NCBI GenBank assembly: GCA_013697635.1
Contig: JACCWM010000058.1
Coordinates: 62,001-126,000 of the forward strand
Direction of reading: 5' to 3'
Length of the DNA stretch: 64,000 nt
From: Lujinxingiaceae bacterium
GTDB lineage: Bacteria > Myxococcota_A > Bradymonadia > Bradymonadales > Bradymonadaceae
How positions within the stretch are numbered: position 1 is the stretch's first letter; the number at the start of each line of letters is the position of its first letter. Positions 48,401-57,531 of the stretch are shown one piece after another. The notes below the pieces were generated by a model. It was not told the origin of the DNA and made no database searches. It saw only the letters and a program-made list of their open reading frames with translations. The position numbers and the translations under genes were made by a program.

Positions 48401-49015
48401 ATGGCCAACGCAAACATCGTAGAACTCACCACCTGCCTCGACGACGCTCTGGTCTACTGCCAGAAGCACCCTGAGCGCGAGCACGTGCAAGTCATGGCTC
48501 CTCGCCTGGCCAAGGCCAAGCGCGACCTGCTCGAGGGCATCGAGACCACCGACGCTCACTTCACCCACTGGCGAGACGAGGCGGGCTCCGACCGGCTGGC
48601 CTGGAAGCATCTGGCCAACCAGCTCGCCACGCTTCAGCGCCGCCTGGCCAGCGTCAACGCCGTCGGCTATCCCGATCAATATGTCATGTACTGGGACACG
48701 GAGCCCTTGCAGGCCGCGGTCGTCGCGATGGTGAGCTACCTTCGCGCGCGCACGGATCAGATAAGCTTTGCCCAGGAACAGATCGACAAGCTTGAGCGCC
48801 AGCTCGAGCGCTGCGAGGTCGACGATCAGGGCACGGACGCCGCTTTGCGCACCTACCGGCGCTACATTCAACTTCGAGCCGACGGCATCCGCGAGGCGGG
48901 CGACAACATCGGCGCATTTCGCCGCCTGATGCGCCGCGAGTTGGGCACCGAACATGCGGAGTACAAGTCCATCCGTTGGCCCTTCTCGATCGCCTCCGAC
49001 GACCACGTCCTCTAG
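48401..49015 (+). CDS. Hypothetical helical protein
   Basis: ATG 48401 has AAGGA about 9 bases upstream and gives 204 residues. The protein is mostly helical and heptad-like (FAQEQIDKLERQLERC, TLQRRLASVNAV), without signal peptide or membrane helix. Trp and Tyr cluster in GYPDQYVMYWDTEPLQ. It ends EYKSIRWPFSIASDDHVL. Possibly a structural or regulatory coiled-coil protein; I know no family. The SDR gene starts 40 bases after it. Confidence 0.65.
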   Translation: MANANIVELTTCLDDALVYCQKHPEREHVQVMAPRLAKAKRDLLEGIETTDAHFTHWRDEAGSDRLAWKHLANQLATLQRRLASVNAVGYPDQYVMYWDTEPLQAAVVAMVSYLRARTDQISFAQEQIDKLERQLERCEVDDQGTDAALRTYRRYIQLRADGIREAGDNIGAFRRLMRRELGTEHAEYKSIRWPFSIASDDHVL

Positions 49016-49055
49016 GCCAGACCCAAACCACTACCGACACCTCTGGGGTGAGATC

Positions 49056-49775
49056 ATGCGCAACTGGACTCAAACGGTCGTCCTCGTCACCGGTGGCAGC
49101 CACGGCATCGGCCGCGCCACGGCTTTACTGCTGGCCGAACGCGGCGCCACGGTGTTTATCTGTGGGCGCTCAAAGCAGGCGCTTGACGAGACGGCCAGGC
49201 TTGCCGAGGAGCTCGCCGGCGAGCTCGTCGCGATTGTGGCCGACGTCACCGAGGAAGCGCAGGTCAAGGCGTTGCTCGAGGCCGTGGCATCGCTTCGTGG
49301 CCGTCTGGACGTTCTGATCAACAACGCCGGGATGCTCGGCCCACGCACGCCGATCGAGGAGGTCAGCCTCAACGACTGGCAGCAAACCCTGGACGTCAAC
49401 CTGAGCGGCACCTTTTTGGTGAGCCGCGAGTCGATTGGCTTGCTGCGACGCTCCGAGCAGGGCCTGGTGATCAACCTGTCGTCGAGCGTGGGCCGTCAAG
49501 GCCGTGCAAGCTGGGGTGCCTATTCGGTGGCCAAACACGGGGTGGAAGGGCTCACCGCGGTGCTGGCCGAGGAGCTTCAAGGTGATGGCATCTGCGTGGT
49601 CTCGGTCAACCCTGGCGGCACGGCCACGCGCATGAGGGCTGAGGCCTATCCCGACGAGGATCCCAAGACTTTGCCCTCGCCAGAGGCGATCGGCCAGACG
49701 CTGGTACGCCTGGCCGATGAGCTGACACTCGAGCAAAGCGGCAGTCGCTTCGACAGCCGCACGTTGCTGCGCTAA
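49056..49775 (+). CDS. Short-chain dehydrogenase/reductase
   Basis: I start at ATG 49056 after GGGGTGAG, giving 239 residues, a classical SDR. The cofactor loop is LVTGGSHGIGRATALLL, the structural motif NNAG is in LINNAGMLGPRTP, and the catalytic residues are Ser in NLSSSVG and Tyr-x3-Lys in YSVAKHG. Position after strand 2 reads ICGRSKQAL, which favours NADP(H). It belongs to the wide 'FabG-like' group; substrate unknown. It converges with the MoeB-like gene 3 bases later. Confidence 0.92.
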   Translation: MRNWTQTVVLVTGGSHGIGRATALLLAERGATVFICGRSKQALDETARLAEELAGELVAIVADVTEEAQVKALLEAVASLRGRLDVLINNAGMLGPRTPIEEVSLNDWQQTLDVNLSGTFLVSRESIGLLRRSEQGLVINLSSSVGRQGRASWGAYSVAKHGVEGLTAVLAEELQGDGICVVSVNPGGTATRMRAEAYPDEDPKTLPSPEAIGQTLVRLADELTLEQSGSRFDSRTLLR

Positions 49776-49778
49776 ATT

Positions 49779-50939
49779 TCAGCCCACGTTGCAAAAGAGC
49801 TGATAGTCGATAAAGCCTGTAAACTCGGCGCCGTCACGGCAAACCGAGCACTCGGGATCGCGGCGAAGCTTGAGCTCGCGAAACTGGCTGTTGAGCCCGT
49901 CAAAGGTCAAGAGCCGGCCCTTGAGCGGCTCACCGATGCCGACGATGAGCTTGACGACCTCGATCGCTTGCAGCAGGCCAATGATCCCGGGCAGCACGCC
50001 CAAGACGCCGGCCTCCTGGCAGCTCGGTGCAAGCTCGGGCGGCGGGGGCTCGGGATACAGGCAGCGATAGCAGGGGCCGTCGTGGGGCACAAACGAGGTG
50101 ACCTGGCCGTCAAAGCGGTAGACCGAGCCGTGCACATTGGGGATGTCCAGATGCACGCAGGCATCGTTGACCAGATAGCGTGTGGCGAAGTTGTCGCCGC
50201 CGTCGACGACGATGTCCCAGCCCTCGAAGATCTCGAGCACGTTGTCACTATTGAGCCAAGTCTCATAGGCGACGACCTCCACATCGGGGTTGAGGGCCTT
50301 GAGCGTCTGGCGAGCGGACTCGACCTTGGAGGTGCCGACGCGATCGTCGGTGTGCAAGATCTGGCGTTGCAGGTTGGAGCGGTCGACGACGTCGCTGTCG
50401 ATGATACCGATTTTGCCCACGCCGGCTGCAGCAAGATAAAGCGCAGCAGGGCTGCCTAGACCGCCCGCGCCCAGCATCAGGACCTTGGCATCGAGCAGCT
50501 TGCGCTGACCCGTCTCACCGACCTCGGGGATGATCAAGTGGCGGCTGTAGCGGCTGAGCTGATCCTGGCTGAGCGCCTTGGGGATGTGCACCTTGTGGCC
50601 GCCGCTCTTCCACGCGCCGAAGCCGCCAGCCATCGACTTGACGTCGCTGTAGCCAAGATCTTGGAGCGACTTGGCGGCCAGCGCCGAGCGTGTGCCGCCA
50701 GCACAGTAAAGCACGATCGGGGTGTCGCGCTCGGCGACCATGCCCTCGATCTTCAGATCGAGCATGCCGCGTGGCACGAACTGCGCGCCCTGGATATGAC
50801 CGTCGACGAACTCGTCGCGCTCGCGCACATCGATCAAGGTCAGTGGCGTGCCGCCTTTGAGCAAGGCGTGGACGGTCTCGACGTCGGTTTCTTGAATCTC
50901 GGACTTAACGCGCTCAATCAATTCACTAAAGCTTGCCAC
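49779..50939 (-). CDS. Rhodanese-MoeB/ThiF fusion (sulfur-carrier adenylyltransferase)
   Basis: The GTG start at 50939 has AGGAG 6 bases upstream; the protein has 386 residues. The N-terminal ~110 residues form a rhodanese domain with active-site Cys79 in VLYCAGGTRSAL. The rest is an E1-like ThiF/MoeB domain: LSRYSRHLIIPEVGETGQRKL, the ATP loop LGAGGLGSPAALYLAAAG, DSDVVDRSNLQRQI and the zinc CxxC pairs (CYRC and CSVC). Such enzymes adenylate the C-terminus of ubiquitin-like sulfur carriers and can hand over persulfide sulfur for molybdopterin, thiamine or thiouridine. In MoeZ/Uba4 the rhodanese is C-terminal; here it is N-terminal. Confidence 0.92.
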   Translation of the reverse strand: MASFSELIERVKSEIQETDVETVHALLKGGTPLTLIDVRERDEFVDGHIQGAQFVPRGMLDLKIEGMVAERDTPIVLYCAGGTRSALAAKSLQDLGYSDVKSMAGGFGAWKSGGHKVHIPKALSQDQLSRYSRHLIIPEVGETGQRKLLDAKVLMLGAGGLGSPAALYLAAAGVGKIGIIDSDVVDRSNLQRQILHTDDRVGTSKVESARQTLKALNPDVEVVAYETWLNSDNVLEIFEGWDIVVDGGDNFATRYLVNDACVHLDIPNVHGSVYRFDGQVTSFVPHDGPCYRCLYPEPPPPELAPSCQEAGVLGVLPGIIGLLQAIEVVKLIVGIGEPLKGRLLTFDGLNSQFRELKLRRDPECSVCRDGAEFTGFIDYQLFCNVG

Positions 50940-51020
50940 AAATCACTCCTGTACATTCTTGGGGTTGGACCGCGCTCGAAAGCGTGACGCGCTCTTAAAA
51001 CCAGCACGGCCTGTGGTTTA

Positions 51021-51049
51021 TTCATACTCGGATGGTGGGAATTGTTCAA
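51021..51049 (-). promoter_or_regulatory. Possible promoter of the rhodanese-MoeB gene
   Basis: On the minus strand TTGAAC (51044-51049) and TATGAA (51021-51026) are 17 bases apart, about 80 bases before the GTG start. Both hexamers match 4 of 6. Confidence 0.35.
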
Positions 51050-51060
51050 GCGCACCTGCC

Positions 51061-51104
51061 ACCGAAAACGCCTGCACCGAAAACGCCTGCACCGAAAACG
51101 CCTA
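51061..51104. repeat. 15-base tandem repeat at the 3' end of the HEAT-repeat gene
   Basis: Three units of ACCGAAAACGCCTGC (51061-51075, 51076-51090, 51091-51104; the last one base short, with its 13-base start identical) run up to and include the TAG stop of the HEAT gene on the minus strand. The stop codon is part of the last, diverged unit, so readthrough or loss of the stop would add repeated G-V-F-G-A in one frame. Confidence 0.85.
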
Positions 51105-53897
51105 GGGTTCCTCGGCCTCGTCGAGTGACTCGATCAAGGATTCGATATCTTCTCCGGCATCGCGAATATTGATGCGATTTCGCACGGTGCCGATCGTCTC
51201 GAGCAGCTGGTCGCGAAGCTCGGCTGGGGCCTTGGTCGACCAAGCCTGCAACAAGTTGACGACTTGCTCGTCGGCATAAAAGCTCAGAGACCGAAGCGCG
51301 ATCTGACGGCGCTCAATCTCGGGCTCGTTTTGCAAGACATCCATGAGCACGTCGATTCCAACCTCGCTGCGTCGATGACCGAGGGCCATCAGCCCGTTGC
51401 GGTAGAGCACCTCTTGTTGTTCATCGGTCAAATCACCGATGCGATTCAAATCTTCGTTGACCAGGGCCAGCAACAGCGCCTCTCCGGTGGGCGACCGGTC
51501 CAGGCCAAGCAGATCGACGAGCTGGCGGCGCGCGGCATAGGGCGTCGTCTCGCTTCGCAGAAGGGTATCGACCAGGCCAGGATCGAGCGCACGATCGGCG
51601 CGTCTGAGCGCGCGCATGGCAATGATCGCGCGCTGGGTGCGAATCTGTGTTGCGACCACTTCAGCCAGATAAGCCGCCGCCTCCGGGCGCTCACGCAGCG
51701 CAAGCATGCCGTAGGCATTGTGCAGACCCTGACTCCAGGTCTCGACGCGCGCATAATCGATAACCGCCGCAACGCTTTGCTCGGCATCATCGCGCACAGC
51801 GAGGCCGCTGACCGCGGCGATTCGCACATCGGGTGAGGAATCCTGCAGTGCGCTCTCGAGCGCAAGGCGCGCTTCCTCATCAGGATAGTGAGCGAGGGCT
51901 TCGGCGGCGGTGCGCCGAACCAGGGGATCGCGACGACCGGCAAGCAACTCGGCCAAGAAAGGCATCGCGCCGGGGCTGCGGAAATAACCCAGCGAACGAA
52001 TCGCCGCGAGCATGTGGCCGCGCGAGGGAGCGCTTTGGACGATGTCGATGAGCAACTGGCTGCCCTCGATCTGGCGGTCCTCGCGCACGCTGATGCGCCG
52101 GCCCATGGTATCGAGCACCATCAAGGCATCGTAGGTCGTCGCCGGGTCGCTCGAGGCGTGTGCTCTGGCCAGCACGCTGGGCACGATCGCATCGCCGCCG
52201 TTTGCGACTGCGCGCACGCGCTCACGGCGGGTGAAGTCGCCTCCTTTGCCAAGATCGGCGACCAGCGTCGCGATCTGATCGGGAGTCCCGATGCGCCCAA
52301 CCAGGCGAATCGTGTCGACATGCTTGCGCTCGGAGATCTCGTCTGCCTTCAGTATCGCGAGCAGGCCGCCAACGGAGGCTGCCCCGTGAACGGCCATCGT
52401 GCGCATGATCGCGCGATACTCCGGGGCATCGGTCGAGACGACCTCGAAGGCCGCGACCAAAACGGCGACCGCACTCTCCGTTGGCAACTGGCCCAGCAAT
52501 GGAATGACGCGCACGCGCCGCTCCGCGGGGCCATCGATGATGGCCTGGCGTATCGTGGCCAATGCTTCGTCGGGAATCAAACTCATGAGCATGCCCAGCC
52601 GCTCGCGTTTGCGCGCATCAGGCTCTGAGGCAATGCGCTCGAGCAGATTCTGAGCGCTCTCGCCCGCGCTCGGCGCATCGAGCACCGAGTGTGGCGTGAT
52701 CTCGGCAATCGCGATTGCCTGACGTGTATCGGGCAAACCGCGCTGCGGGCGTACGCTGCCTGGGCGGCCATCGAGGAGCATCACCGTCATGCAGCGCGTT
52801 TTCACCGGTTCGGGCAAGGACACGTAAAAGCCGCCAGTCTCAATCAAGTCACTGAATTCAGCAGCGGGCAGATCGACCACGTAGCGCGATAAGTCCGAGA
52901 ACGAGACCAATATTTGGGTTGGTCGGCCATGCTCTCGAGACTGGCGGGCGCTGCCGCCGTGGCCGGGGAAAATCCTAAAGCCTTGCAGCGCCACAAGCTC
53001 GTTGATGCTGGCCGTGACGTACTCGCCGCGGCCGAGGCCCTGGCCACCGGCGACCCAGACCGTGGACAAATCGAGATCCCCAAGCGTCAGCGGGCGAATG
53101 GCCACGCTCGTGCCAGCTGCGCCCCGGAAATCACTGGTCGCCCAGGCCCAGCTGTAGATGCTCGAGAGAAAGGGCGCCTGAAAGCGCGTTTCGGGCAATC
53201 TGGCGGTGAGTCTGGTCGCATTCTCGAGCAAGACCTCAACCTTTGCTTGAGGTGTGAAGCGCTGGCGCTCGACGTCGTAAACCTCGAGCGCGCGATCCTC
53301 GCCATCGGCCAGACCGCAAAACTGAACCGTGGTTGCAGCGTCGGCACGAATGAGCTGTGGCGGCTTGGCCTGGCGGTCAATGTGCAGGCGAGCGCCGCCA
53401 TCGAGCTCGGTGAATTCGCCCTTGGCAAGCAAGGTGCAGGTCCAGCCACTGCGCGATGCCGTGGGACGCAAAAGCCAGGCGACTTGCAAGGTCGCCATGT
53501 CAGGCGGCGCGCCTTCGTCAACGGAGGATTTGGCCTCGAACAAAAGCAGGTGCGCGTCGCGGCCGATGGAGTCGACGCTGATGCGGTAGTTGTAGTAGCG
53601 CATGCCCGCATAGGGCGGCAGGGTGGCAAGGCACAAGCGTGTCGCGGCAACGTCGTCGCTTACCGCTCGAAGAGTCCACGCATCGCGCTGGCCGTCGTCG
53701 GATCTTGAAAGACTGACGGTCACCGGTGCTCGTCCGCGCGCAATGGTGACGAGCTGCTCGTAGCGCACCGTGTCGCCATGATCGGTGCCAGGCGCGTAGG
53801 CAGTCTCCTGGGAATGCGCCGTGGCGAAGCCAAGCGAGAAAACCAGCGCGGCTTCAATGGCAATCAACCGACGCGCCATGCGTGAGGGCTGGCTCAT
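51102..53897 (-). CDS. Exported HEAT-repeat protein
   Basis: ATG 53897 overlaps the Nudix stop as ATGA and gives 931 residues with a signal peptide ([17 protein letters not shown]). Residues ~30-430 form beta-rich domains of unknown type, with several Cys ([25 protein letters not shown]) and an apparent discoidin-like segment ([11 protein letters not shown]). From ~430 the chain is helical HEAT/PBS-lyase-like repeats, for example [27 protein letters not shown] and [20 protein letters not shown]. The C-terminus is acidic ([13 protein letters not shown]). It is probably a periplasmic or surface scaffold; the partner is unknown. Confidence 0.8.
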   Translation of the reverse strand: MSQPSRMARRLIAIEAALVFSLGFATAHSQETAYAPGTDHGDTVRYEQLVTIARGRAPVTVSLSRSDDGQRDAWTLRAVSDDVAATRLCLATLPPYAGMRYYNYRISVDSIGRDAHLLLFEAKSSVDEGAPPDMATLQVAWLLRPTASRSGWTCTLLAKGEFTELDGGARLHIDRQAKPPQLIRADAATTVQFCGLADGEDRALEVYDVERQRFTPQAKVEVLLENATRLTARLPETRFQAPFLSSIYSWAWATSDFRGAAGTSVAIRPLTLGDLDLSTVWVAGGQGLGRGEYVTASINELVALQGFRIFPGHGGSARQSREHGRPTQILVSFSDLSRYVVDLPAAEFSDLIETGGFYVSLPEPVKTRCMTVMLLDGRPGSVRPQRGLPDTRQAIAIAEITPHSVLDAPSAGESAQNLLERIASEPDARKRERLGMLMSLIPDEALATIRQAIIDGPAERRVRVIPLLGQLPTESAVAVLVAAFEVVSTDAPEYRAIMRTMAVHGAASVGGLLAILKADEISERKHVDTIRLVGRIGTPDQIATLVADLGKGGDFTRRERVRAVANGGDAIVPSVLARAHASSDPATTYDALMVLDTMGRRISVREDRQIEGSQLLIDIVQSAPSRGHMLAAIRSLGYFRSPGAMPFLAELLAGRRDPLVRRTAAEALAHYPDEEARLALESALQDSSPDVRIAAVSGLAVRDDAEQSVAAVIDYARVETWSQGLHNAYGMLALRERPEAAAYLAEVVATQIRTQRAIIAMRALRRADRALDPGLVDTLLRSETTPYAARRQLVDLLGLDRSPTGEALLLALVNEDLNRIGDLTDEQQEVLYRNGLMALGHRRSEVGIDVLMDVLQNEPEIERRQIALRSLSFYADEQVVNLLQAWSTKAPAELRDQLLETIGTVRNRINIRDAGEDIESLIESLDEAEEP

Positions 53898-54349
53898 GCG
53901 CACGCTCCTCGATTGGCGAGCATCTCGGCGGGCGATGGTCGCTGCCCGCTGGCTCTAAACCTCAAGTAGTGCTTCAGAATTGTGGCGTGGTCAAAGCACA
54001 GCACGGCTGGAAGCGCGTCGAGCGCAAAGAGTTCGGCGCGCAGCGCGTCGTCGGCGCCCTGAGGCTGGCCCTCGGCCTCGGCCACAAATACCGTCGACAT
54101 CGTGTGTTGGCGGGGATCGCGACTTGGATCCGAATAAACATAAAGTAAGTCTTTAAGTTTGATGTCGAGACCGGTCTCCTCTTTGGCCTCTCGAACGGCC
54201 GCCTCTTCAACGGGCTCACCGTAGTCGACGAAGCCGCCTGGAATGGCCCAGCCGCGTGGCTCGTTTTTTCGCTCGATGAGTACGATGCACCCGGCCACTT
54301 CGATGATGACATCGACTGTGGGCGCGGGGTTTCGGTAGGTCTTGCTCAA
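53894..54349 (-). CDS. Nudix hydrolase
   Basis: The start is uncertain; I prefer TTG 54349, which has GGAG 7 bases upstream and yields 151 residues; the frame is open to another TTG at 54367. The Nudix box matches perfectly: G-x5-E-x7-REAKEETGL, within [15 protein letters not shown] and onward. The N-terminal block has [22 protein letters not shown]. Nudix enzymes hydrolyse nucleoside diphosphates linked to another group; the specific substrate (ADP-ribose, dNTP, other) is not evident. It is the first gene of a two-gene leftward unit with the HEAT protein. Confidence 0.9.
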   Translation of the reverse strand: MSKTYRNPAPTVDVIIEVAGCIVLIERKNEPRGWAIPGGFVDYGEPVEEAAVREAKEETGLDIKLKDLLYVYSDPSRDPRQHTMSTVFVAEAEGQPQGADDALRAELFALDALPAVLCFDHATILKHYLRFRASGQRPSPAEMLANRGACA

Positions 54350-54404
54350 TGTGGCTCCGGTGCACAACGTGCGAGGAATGGGAACGGTGGCGCGTCCTGA
54401 AATT

Positions 54405-54433
54405 TTGACACCCGCGCGTGGTGCTCATAGGGT
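54405..54433 (+). promoter_or_regulatory. Possible promoter of the maf-yggS-proC-divIVA group
   Basis: TTGACA (54405-54410, perfect) and TAGGGT (54428-54433, 3 of 6) are 17 bases apart, about 70 bases before the maf ATG, in the gap next to the divergent Nudix gene. Confidence 0.4.
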
Positions 54434-54501
54434 CTTCGATGAAGCAGCCAGGGGCAATTGCCCCATCAGCGACAACGAATTTTTCATTGTACACGCGGAT
54501 C

Positions 54502-55137
54502 ATGGAACCACTAACGGCACACAATCGACGCATCATTTTGGCAAGCGGCTCACCGCGTCGCCTGGAGCTGGCGCGACGTATCGGCCTTGAGCCGCACGTC
54601 ATGGTCAGCCATGTCCCCGAGATCAAAGGGGCACACGAGACACCCCAGGAGTATACGCGTCGGCTGGCCATACTCAAGGCTCAGGACGTCGCCCAAAAGC
54701 TCATCGACAGCTCGGAGCCGGCCGATTGGATTCTGGCCGCGGATACGATCGTCGTCTTTGAGGGCGATGTGCTCGAGAAACCTGTGGACTTTGAGGATGC
54801 CTGTCGCATGCTCGGGCGGCTCTCCGGCCAATCGCACACTGTGATCACGAGTTTTTGTTGGATGTCGCGGCGCACCCGTGAAGGCCAAGAAAATTTGCAC
54901 GCAATTTGCTCGGTCGAGGCTCGCGTGCACTTTCGTGAGCTCGACGAAGCCATGATCCAGCGCTATGTCGCCAGCGGCGAGCCGATGGACAAGGCCGGGG
55001 CTTATGGCATTCAGGATGTGGGAAGCACGATCGTGCGCCACATCGAGGGAAGCTACTTCTGCGTCGTTGGCCTGCCGGTCTGCGAGGTTATCGAGACGCT
55101 CCAGGATCTCGGCGGCCTGGTCGACTATCCGTTTTGA
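54502..55137 (+). CDS. maf: Maf family nucleotide pyrophosphatase
   Basis: The 211-residue protein starts at ATG 54502. The Maf signature IILASGSPRRLELARRIGL is at the N-terminus, followed by ADTIVVFEGDVLEKP, the conserved block MLGRLSGQSHTVITSF and the C-terminal KAGAYGIQDVGSTIVRHIEGSYFCVVGLPV. Maf enzymes hydrolyse non-canonical or canonical nucleoside triphosphates (dTTP/UTP or m7GTP types) and are linked to division control. The stop overlaps a TTG at 55134 in the next frame; yggS begins 14 bases later by my choice. Confidence 0.94.
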   Translation: MEPLTAHNRRIILASGSPRRLELARRIGLEPHVMVSHVPEIKGAHETPQEYTRRLAILKAQDVAQKLIDSSEPADWILAADTIVVFEGDVLEKPVDFEDACRMLGRLSGQSHTVITSFCWMSRRTREGQENLHAICSVEARVHFRELDEAMIQRYVASGEPMDKAGAYGIQDVGSTIVRHIEGSYFCVVGLPVCEVIETLQDLGGLVDYPF

Positions 55138-55151
55138 CAGACCAGGTAAGC

Positions 55152-55874
55152 ATGCAAAACCCCATTATGACCGGCTACGACCCCCAGAGATTGCACGAAG
55201 CGCTCTTGCGGGTTCGACGCACCATCAGCGAGGCCTGCGAGCGGGCAGGGCGCGCGCCCGGTGAGGTGCGCCTGGTCGCCGTGAGCAAGACCCATCCCGT
55301 CGAGGCGATCGCGATCCTCTATGAATTGGGCGTTCGCGACTTCGGCGAATCCTACGTGCAGGAGCTCGTCGACAAGGTCGGGCGGCTGCCAAACGATATT
55401 CGCTGGCACTTCATCGGTGGCTTGCAATCAAACAAGGCCCGTTTCTTGGGCAATGAGATATCCCTGTTACACTCGGTGGACCGAACGAGCCTGATCGAGG
55501 CACTGCAGCGACGCAGCGAGCAACCCATGGACATACTCTTGCAAGTCAACGTGGCCGCCGAAGCGACCAAGGGCGGCACCTCGCCCGATCAGCTCGTGGC
55601 GCTCTACGACTGCGCCCGTAGCCAATCGAAGCTCACGGTGCGCGGCCTGATGACGATGGCGCCTTATTGCGACGATCCTGAGAGCAGCCGCGGGCACTTT
55701 CGTGTGCTGCGTGCTTTGTTGGACGAGCTGCGGACCCATGCTGGCGAGGGTGTGGCGAGCGCGTTGAGCGAGCTTTCGATGGGCATGAGTGACGACTTTG
55801 CGGTGGCCATCGAGGAGGGCGCAACGCTGGTTCGCGTCGGCACCGCTCTCTTTGGCGATCGGCAAAGTGACTGA
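55152..55874 (+). CDS. yggS: YggS/PROSC family PLP-binding homeostasis protein
   Basis: I prefer ATG 55152 (AGG about 6 bases upstream) to TTG 55134; the protein has 240 residues. YggS proteins bind pyridoxal phosphate in a TIM-barrel and buffer free PLP without known catalysis. The PLP lysine is in VRLVAVSKTHPVEAI. Other family blocks are FGESYVQELVDKV, IRWHFIGGLQSNKARFL, LLQVNVAAEATKGG, GLMTMAPYC and LSMGMSDDFAVAIEEGATLVRVGTALFG. It precedes proC by 13 bases, an arrangement common in bacteria. Confidence 0.95.
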   Translation: MQNPIMTGYDPQRLHEALLRVRRTISEACERAGRAPGEVRLVAVSKTHPVEAIAILYELGVRDFGESYVQELVDKVGRLPNDIRWHFIGGLQSNKARFLGNEISLLHSVDRTSLIEALQRRSEQPMDILLQVNVAAEATKGGTSPDQLVALYDCARSQSKLTVRGLMTMAPYCDDPESSRGHFRVLRALLDELRTHAGEGVASALSELSMGMSDDFAVAIEEGATLVRVGTALFGDRQSD

Positions 55875-55887
55875 GGAGCAGCGGCTT

Positions 55888-56739
55888 ATGGACCAACGAC
55901 TCAAAGACTATCTGGTGATCCTCATTGGCTGTGGCCAGATGGGCCGCGCACTTGCCGAAGGGCTTATCGACAGCGCTGCCATTGAGCCTGCACGTCTGGT
56001 CTGTCTCGATGCCGCCGAGAAAAAGGCTCAGGCGCTTGCCGACGATCTCAACGCTCGCGAGGACATCCCCGAGGTCGAGCTCGACGAGAGCGGCCAGCCT
56101 TTTCGGCGGCTGCGTCTGTACATCGTCGCGGTCAAGCCCGGCGACGTTCGCGCCGTTCTCGAGTCCAGGAGCGACAGCTTCACCGACGAGGACACGATCG
56201 TCTCGGTGGCCGCCGGCGTGCCGATCTCAGTGATAAGACGCGCGGCCGGCCCGTTTCCAGGGGTAGCGCGCGCCATGCCCAATACGCCGGCGCTCATTGG
56301 CGCCGGCGTCACGGGCGTGATGGGTGATGGCACCATCGACATGGAGGCGGTCAATGCCGTCTTTGAGGCCGTCGGACGGGTCGTGCGCATTCGCCACGAA
56401 GCGCATTTTCATGCGGTCACAGCGCTCAGCGGCAGTGGGCCGGCCTACATCTTTACCGCGATCGAGGCCATGGCCGACGGCGGCGTGCTCATGGGACTTG
56501 ACCGCGCCACGGCGATCGAGCTGGCCAGCGGTGCCATCGAGGGCGCAGCGCGCCTGGTCCAGGCACAGGATTTCGTGCACACCGCCGAGCTCAAAGACCG
56601 CGTGGCCAGCCCCGGCGGCACCACGATCGCCGCGCTCGCGGCGCTCGAGCAACATGGCTTTCGCCACGCCTTGATTCGCGCCGTGGAGGCCGCCGCCGTG
56701 CGCAGCAAGCAAATGACCGAAGATTTCGAGAGTTCCTGA
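55888..56739 (+). CDS. proC: Pyrroline-5-carboxylate reductase
   Basis: ATG 55888 has GAGGAG upstream and gives 283 residues. ProC reduces pyrroline-5-carboxylate to proline with NADPH. The dinucleotide loop is IGCGQMGRALAEGL, then LYIVAVKPGDV, VAAGVPISVIRR, ARAMPNTPALIGAGVTG and the C-terminal family block TALSGSGPAYIFTAIEAMADGG and VASPGGTTIAALAALE. It is the third gene of the maf-yggS-proC-divIVA run. Confidence 0.96.
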   Translation: MDQRLKDYLVILIGCGQMGRALAEGLIDSAAIEPARLVCLDAAEKKAQALADDLNAREDIPEVELDESGQPFRRLRLYIVAVKPGDVRAVLESRSDSFTDEDTIVSVAAGVPISVIRRAAGPFPGVARAMPNTPALIGAGVTGVMGDGTIDMEAVNAVFEAVGRVVRIRHEAHFHAVTALSGSGPAYIFTAIEAMADGGVLMGLDRATAIELASGAIEGAARLVQAQDFVHTAELKDRVASPGGTTIAALAALEQHGFRHALIRAVEAAAVRSKQMTEDFESS

Positions 56740-56820
56740 ACAAAAGAAGTGATCGCCACGATGGCGATCTTGGGCGCCCATGACACATTTTCCAATGCCT
56801 GCAGTCACGGAGAAGACACG

Positions 56821-57435
56821 ATGTTCAAATTCAGCGCAGATGATATTGCCAGCCAGTCCTTCGAAACACGCTTTCGCGGCTATGACACGCGCCAGGTCGA
56901 GGAGTTTTTGACCAGCATCGCCCGCGAGTGGGACCACGTCGTCGACGAGTTCAAGCGTATGCAGATCGAGGTCGACACGCAGTCCAAGGAGCTTCGCGAC
57001 TACCGCCGCCGCGAGCGCAGTCTGGTCGAGGCTCTCGAGATGGCCAAGCAGGTCGCCGATGAGATTCGACATCAGGCCGACCGCGACGCCGAGCTCGTGA
57101 TCGCCCAGACCGAGATCAAGGCCGAGAAAATACTGGCCCAGGCCGAACGGCGTCTGGCCGGCGTGCGCACCGAGCTCTTCGAGATGCAGCAGCAGCGCGC
57201 GCGCTTCGAGATCGAGTTGCGCAGCACGCTCGAGGGCCACCTCAAGTTGATGGAGCTGATGGGCGCGCGCAGCACCGGTGAATTGCATCCCATGCCTCCG
57301 GTACCTAAAGCAGCGCCATCGATTCGCAACACGGACAGCCAGCTCGTTGACGATGCCGACATCGAAGACGCGGACTTCGAGGGCCAGGGCGGCACCCTTC
57401 AAAGCTTTCACAACGACCAGCAAGCCGAGCACTGA
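56821..57435 (+). CDS. divIVA: DivIVA-like coiled-coil protein
   Basis: ATG 56821 follows GGAGAAG and gives 204 residues. The N-terminal ~50 residues are the DivIVA membrane-binding module: FSADDIASQSFETRFRGYD, then TRQVEEFLTSIAREW. A long coiled coil follows to ~155 (heptads such as EALEMAKQVADEIRHQADRD), and the last 50 residues are acidic and disordered. DivIVA proteins sense negative membrane curvature and recruit division or polar-growth factors. The gene sits 82 bases after proC, as in many Gram-positive yggS-containing clusters, though the sepF and yggT genes usual there are absent. Confidence 0.9.
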   Translation: MFKFSADDIASQSFETRFRGYDTRQVEEFLTSIAREWDHVVDEFKRMQIEVDTQSKELRDYRRRERSLVEALEMAKQVADEIRHQADRDAELVIAQTEIKAEKILAQAERRLAGVRTELFEMQQQRARFEIELRSTLEGHLKLMELMGARSTGELHPMPPVPKAAPSIRNTDSQLVDDADIEDADFEGQGGTLQSFHNDQQAEH

Positions 57436-57455
57436 GCGCACATTGAACCCATGAA

Positions 57456-57494
57456 AAAGCCGGGCCTTCACAAACACTGTGAGGGCCCGGCTTT
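57456..57494. terminator. Bidirectional terminator between divIVA and the first Cys-rich lipoprotein gene
   Basis: Arms 57456-57472 and 57478-57494 pair over 17 bases with one wobble and a 5-base loop (core AGCCGGGCC). On the minus strand it is followed by a T-run, so it ends the leftward lipoprotein gene best; on the plus strand TTTGTCGTT is weaker. Confidence 0.8.
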
Positions 57495-57531
57495 GTCGTT
57501 CTAGCGCCTGGTCAAGGCGCGCATGGACGGC

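Noticed and set aside
51046-51243. A short leftward frame containing G-V-F-G-A repeats
   Set aside because: It is the 15-base repeat read in another frame than the HEAT-repeat gene; no start context supports it.
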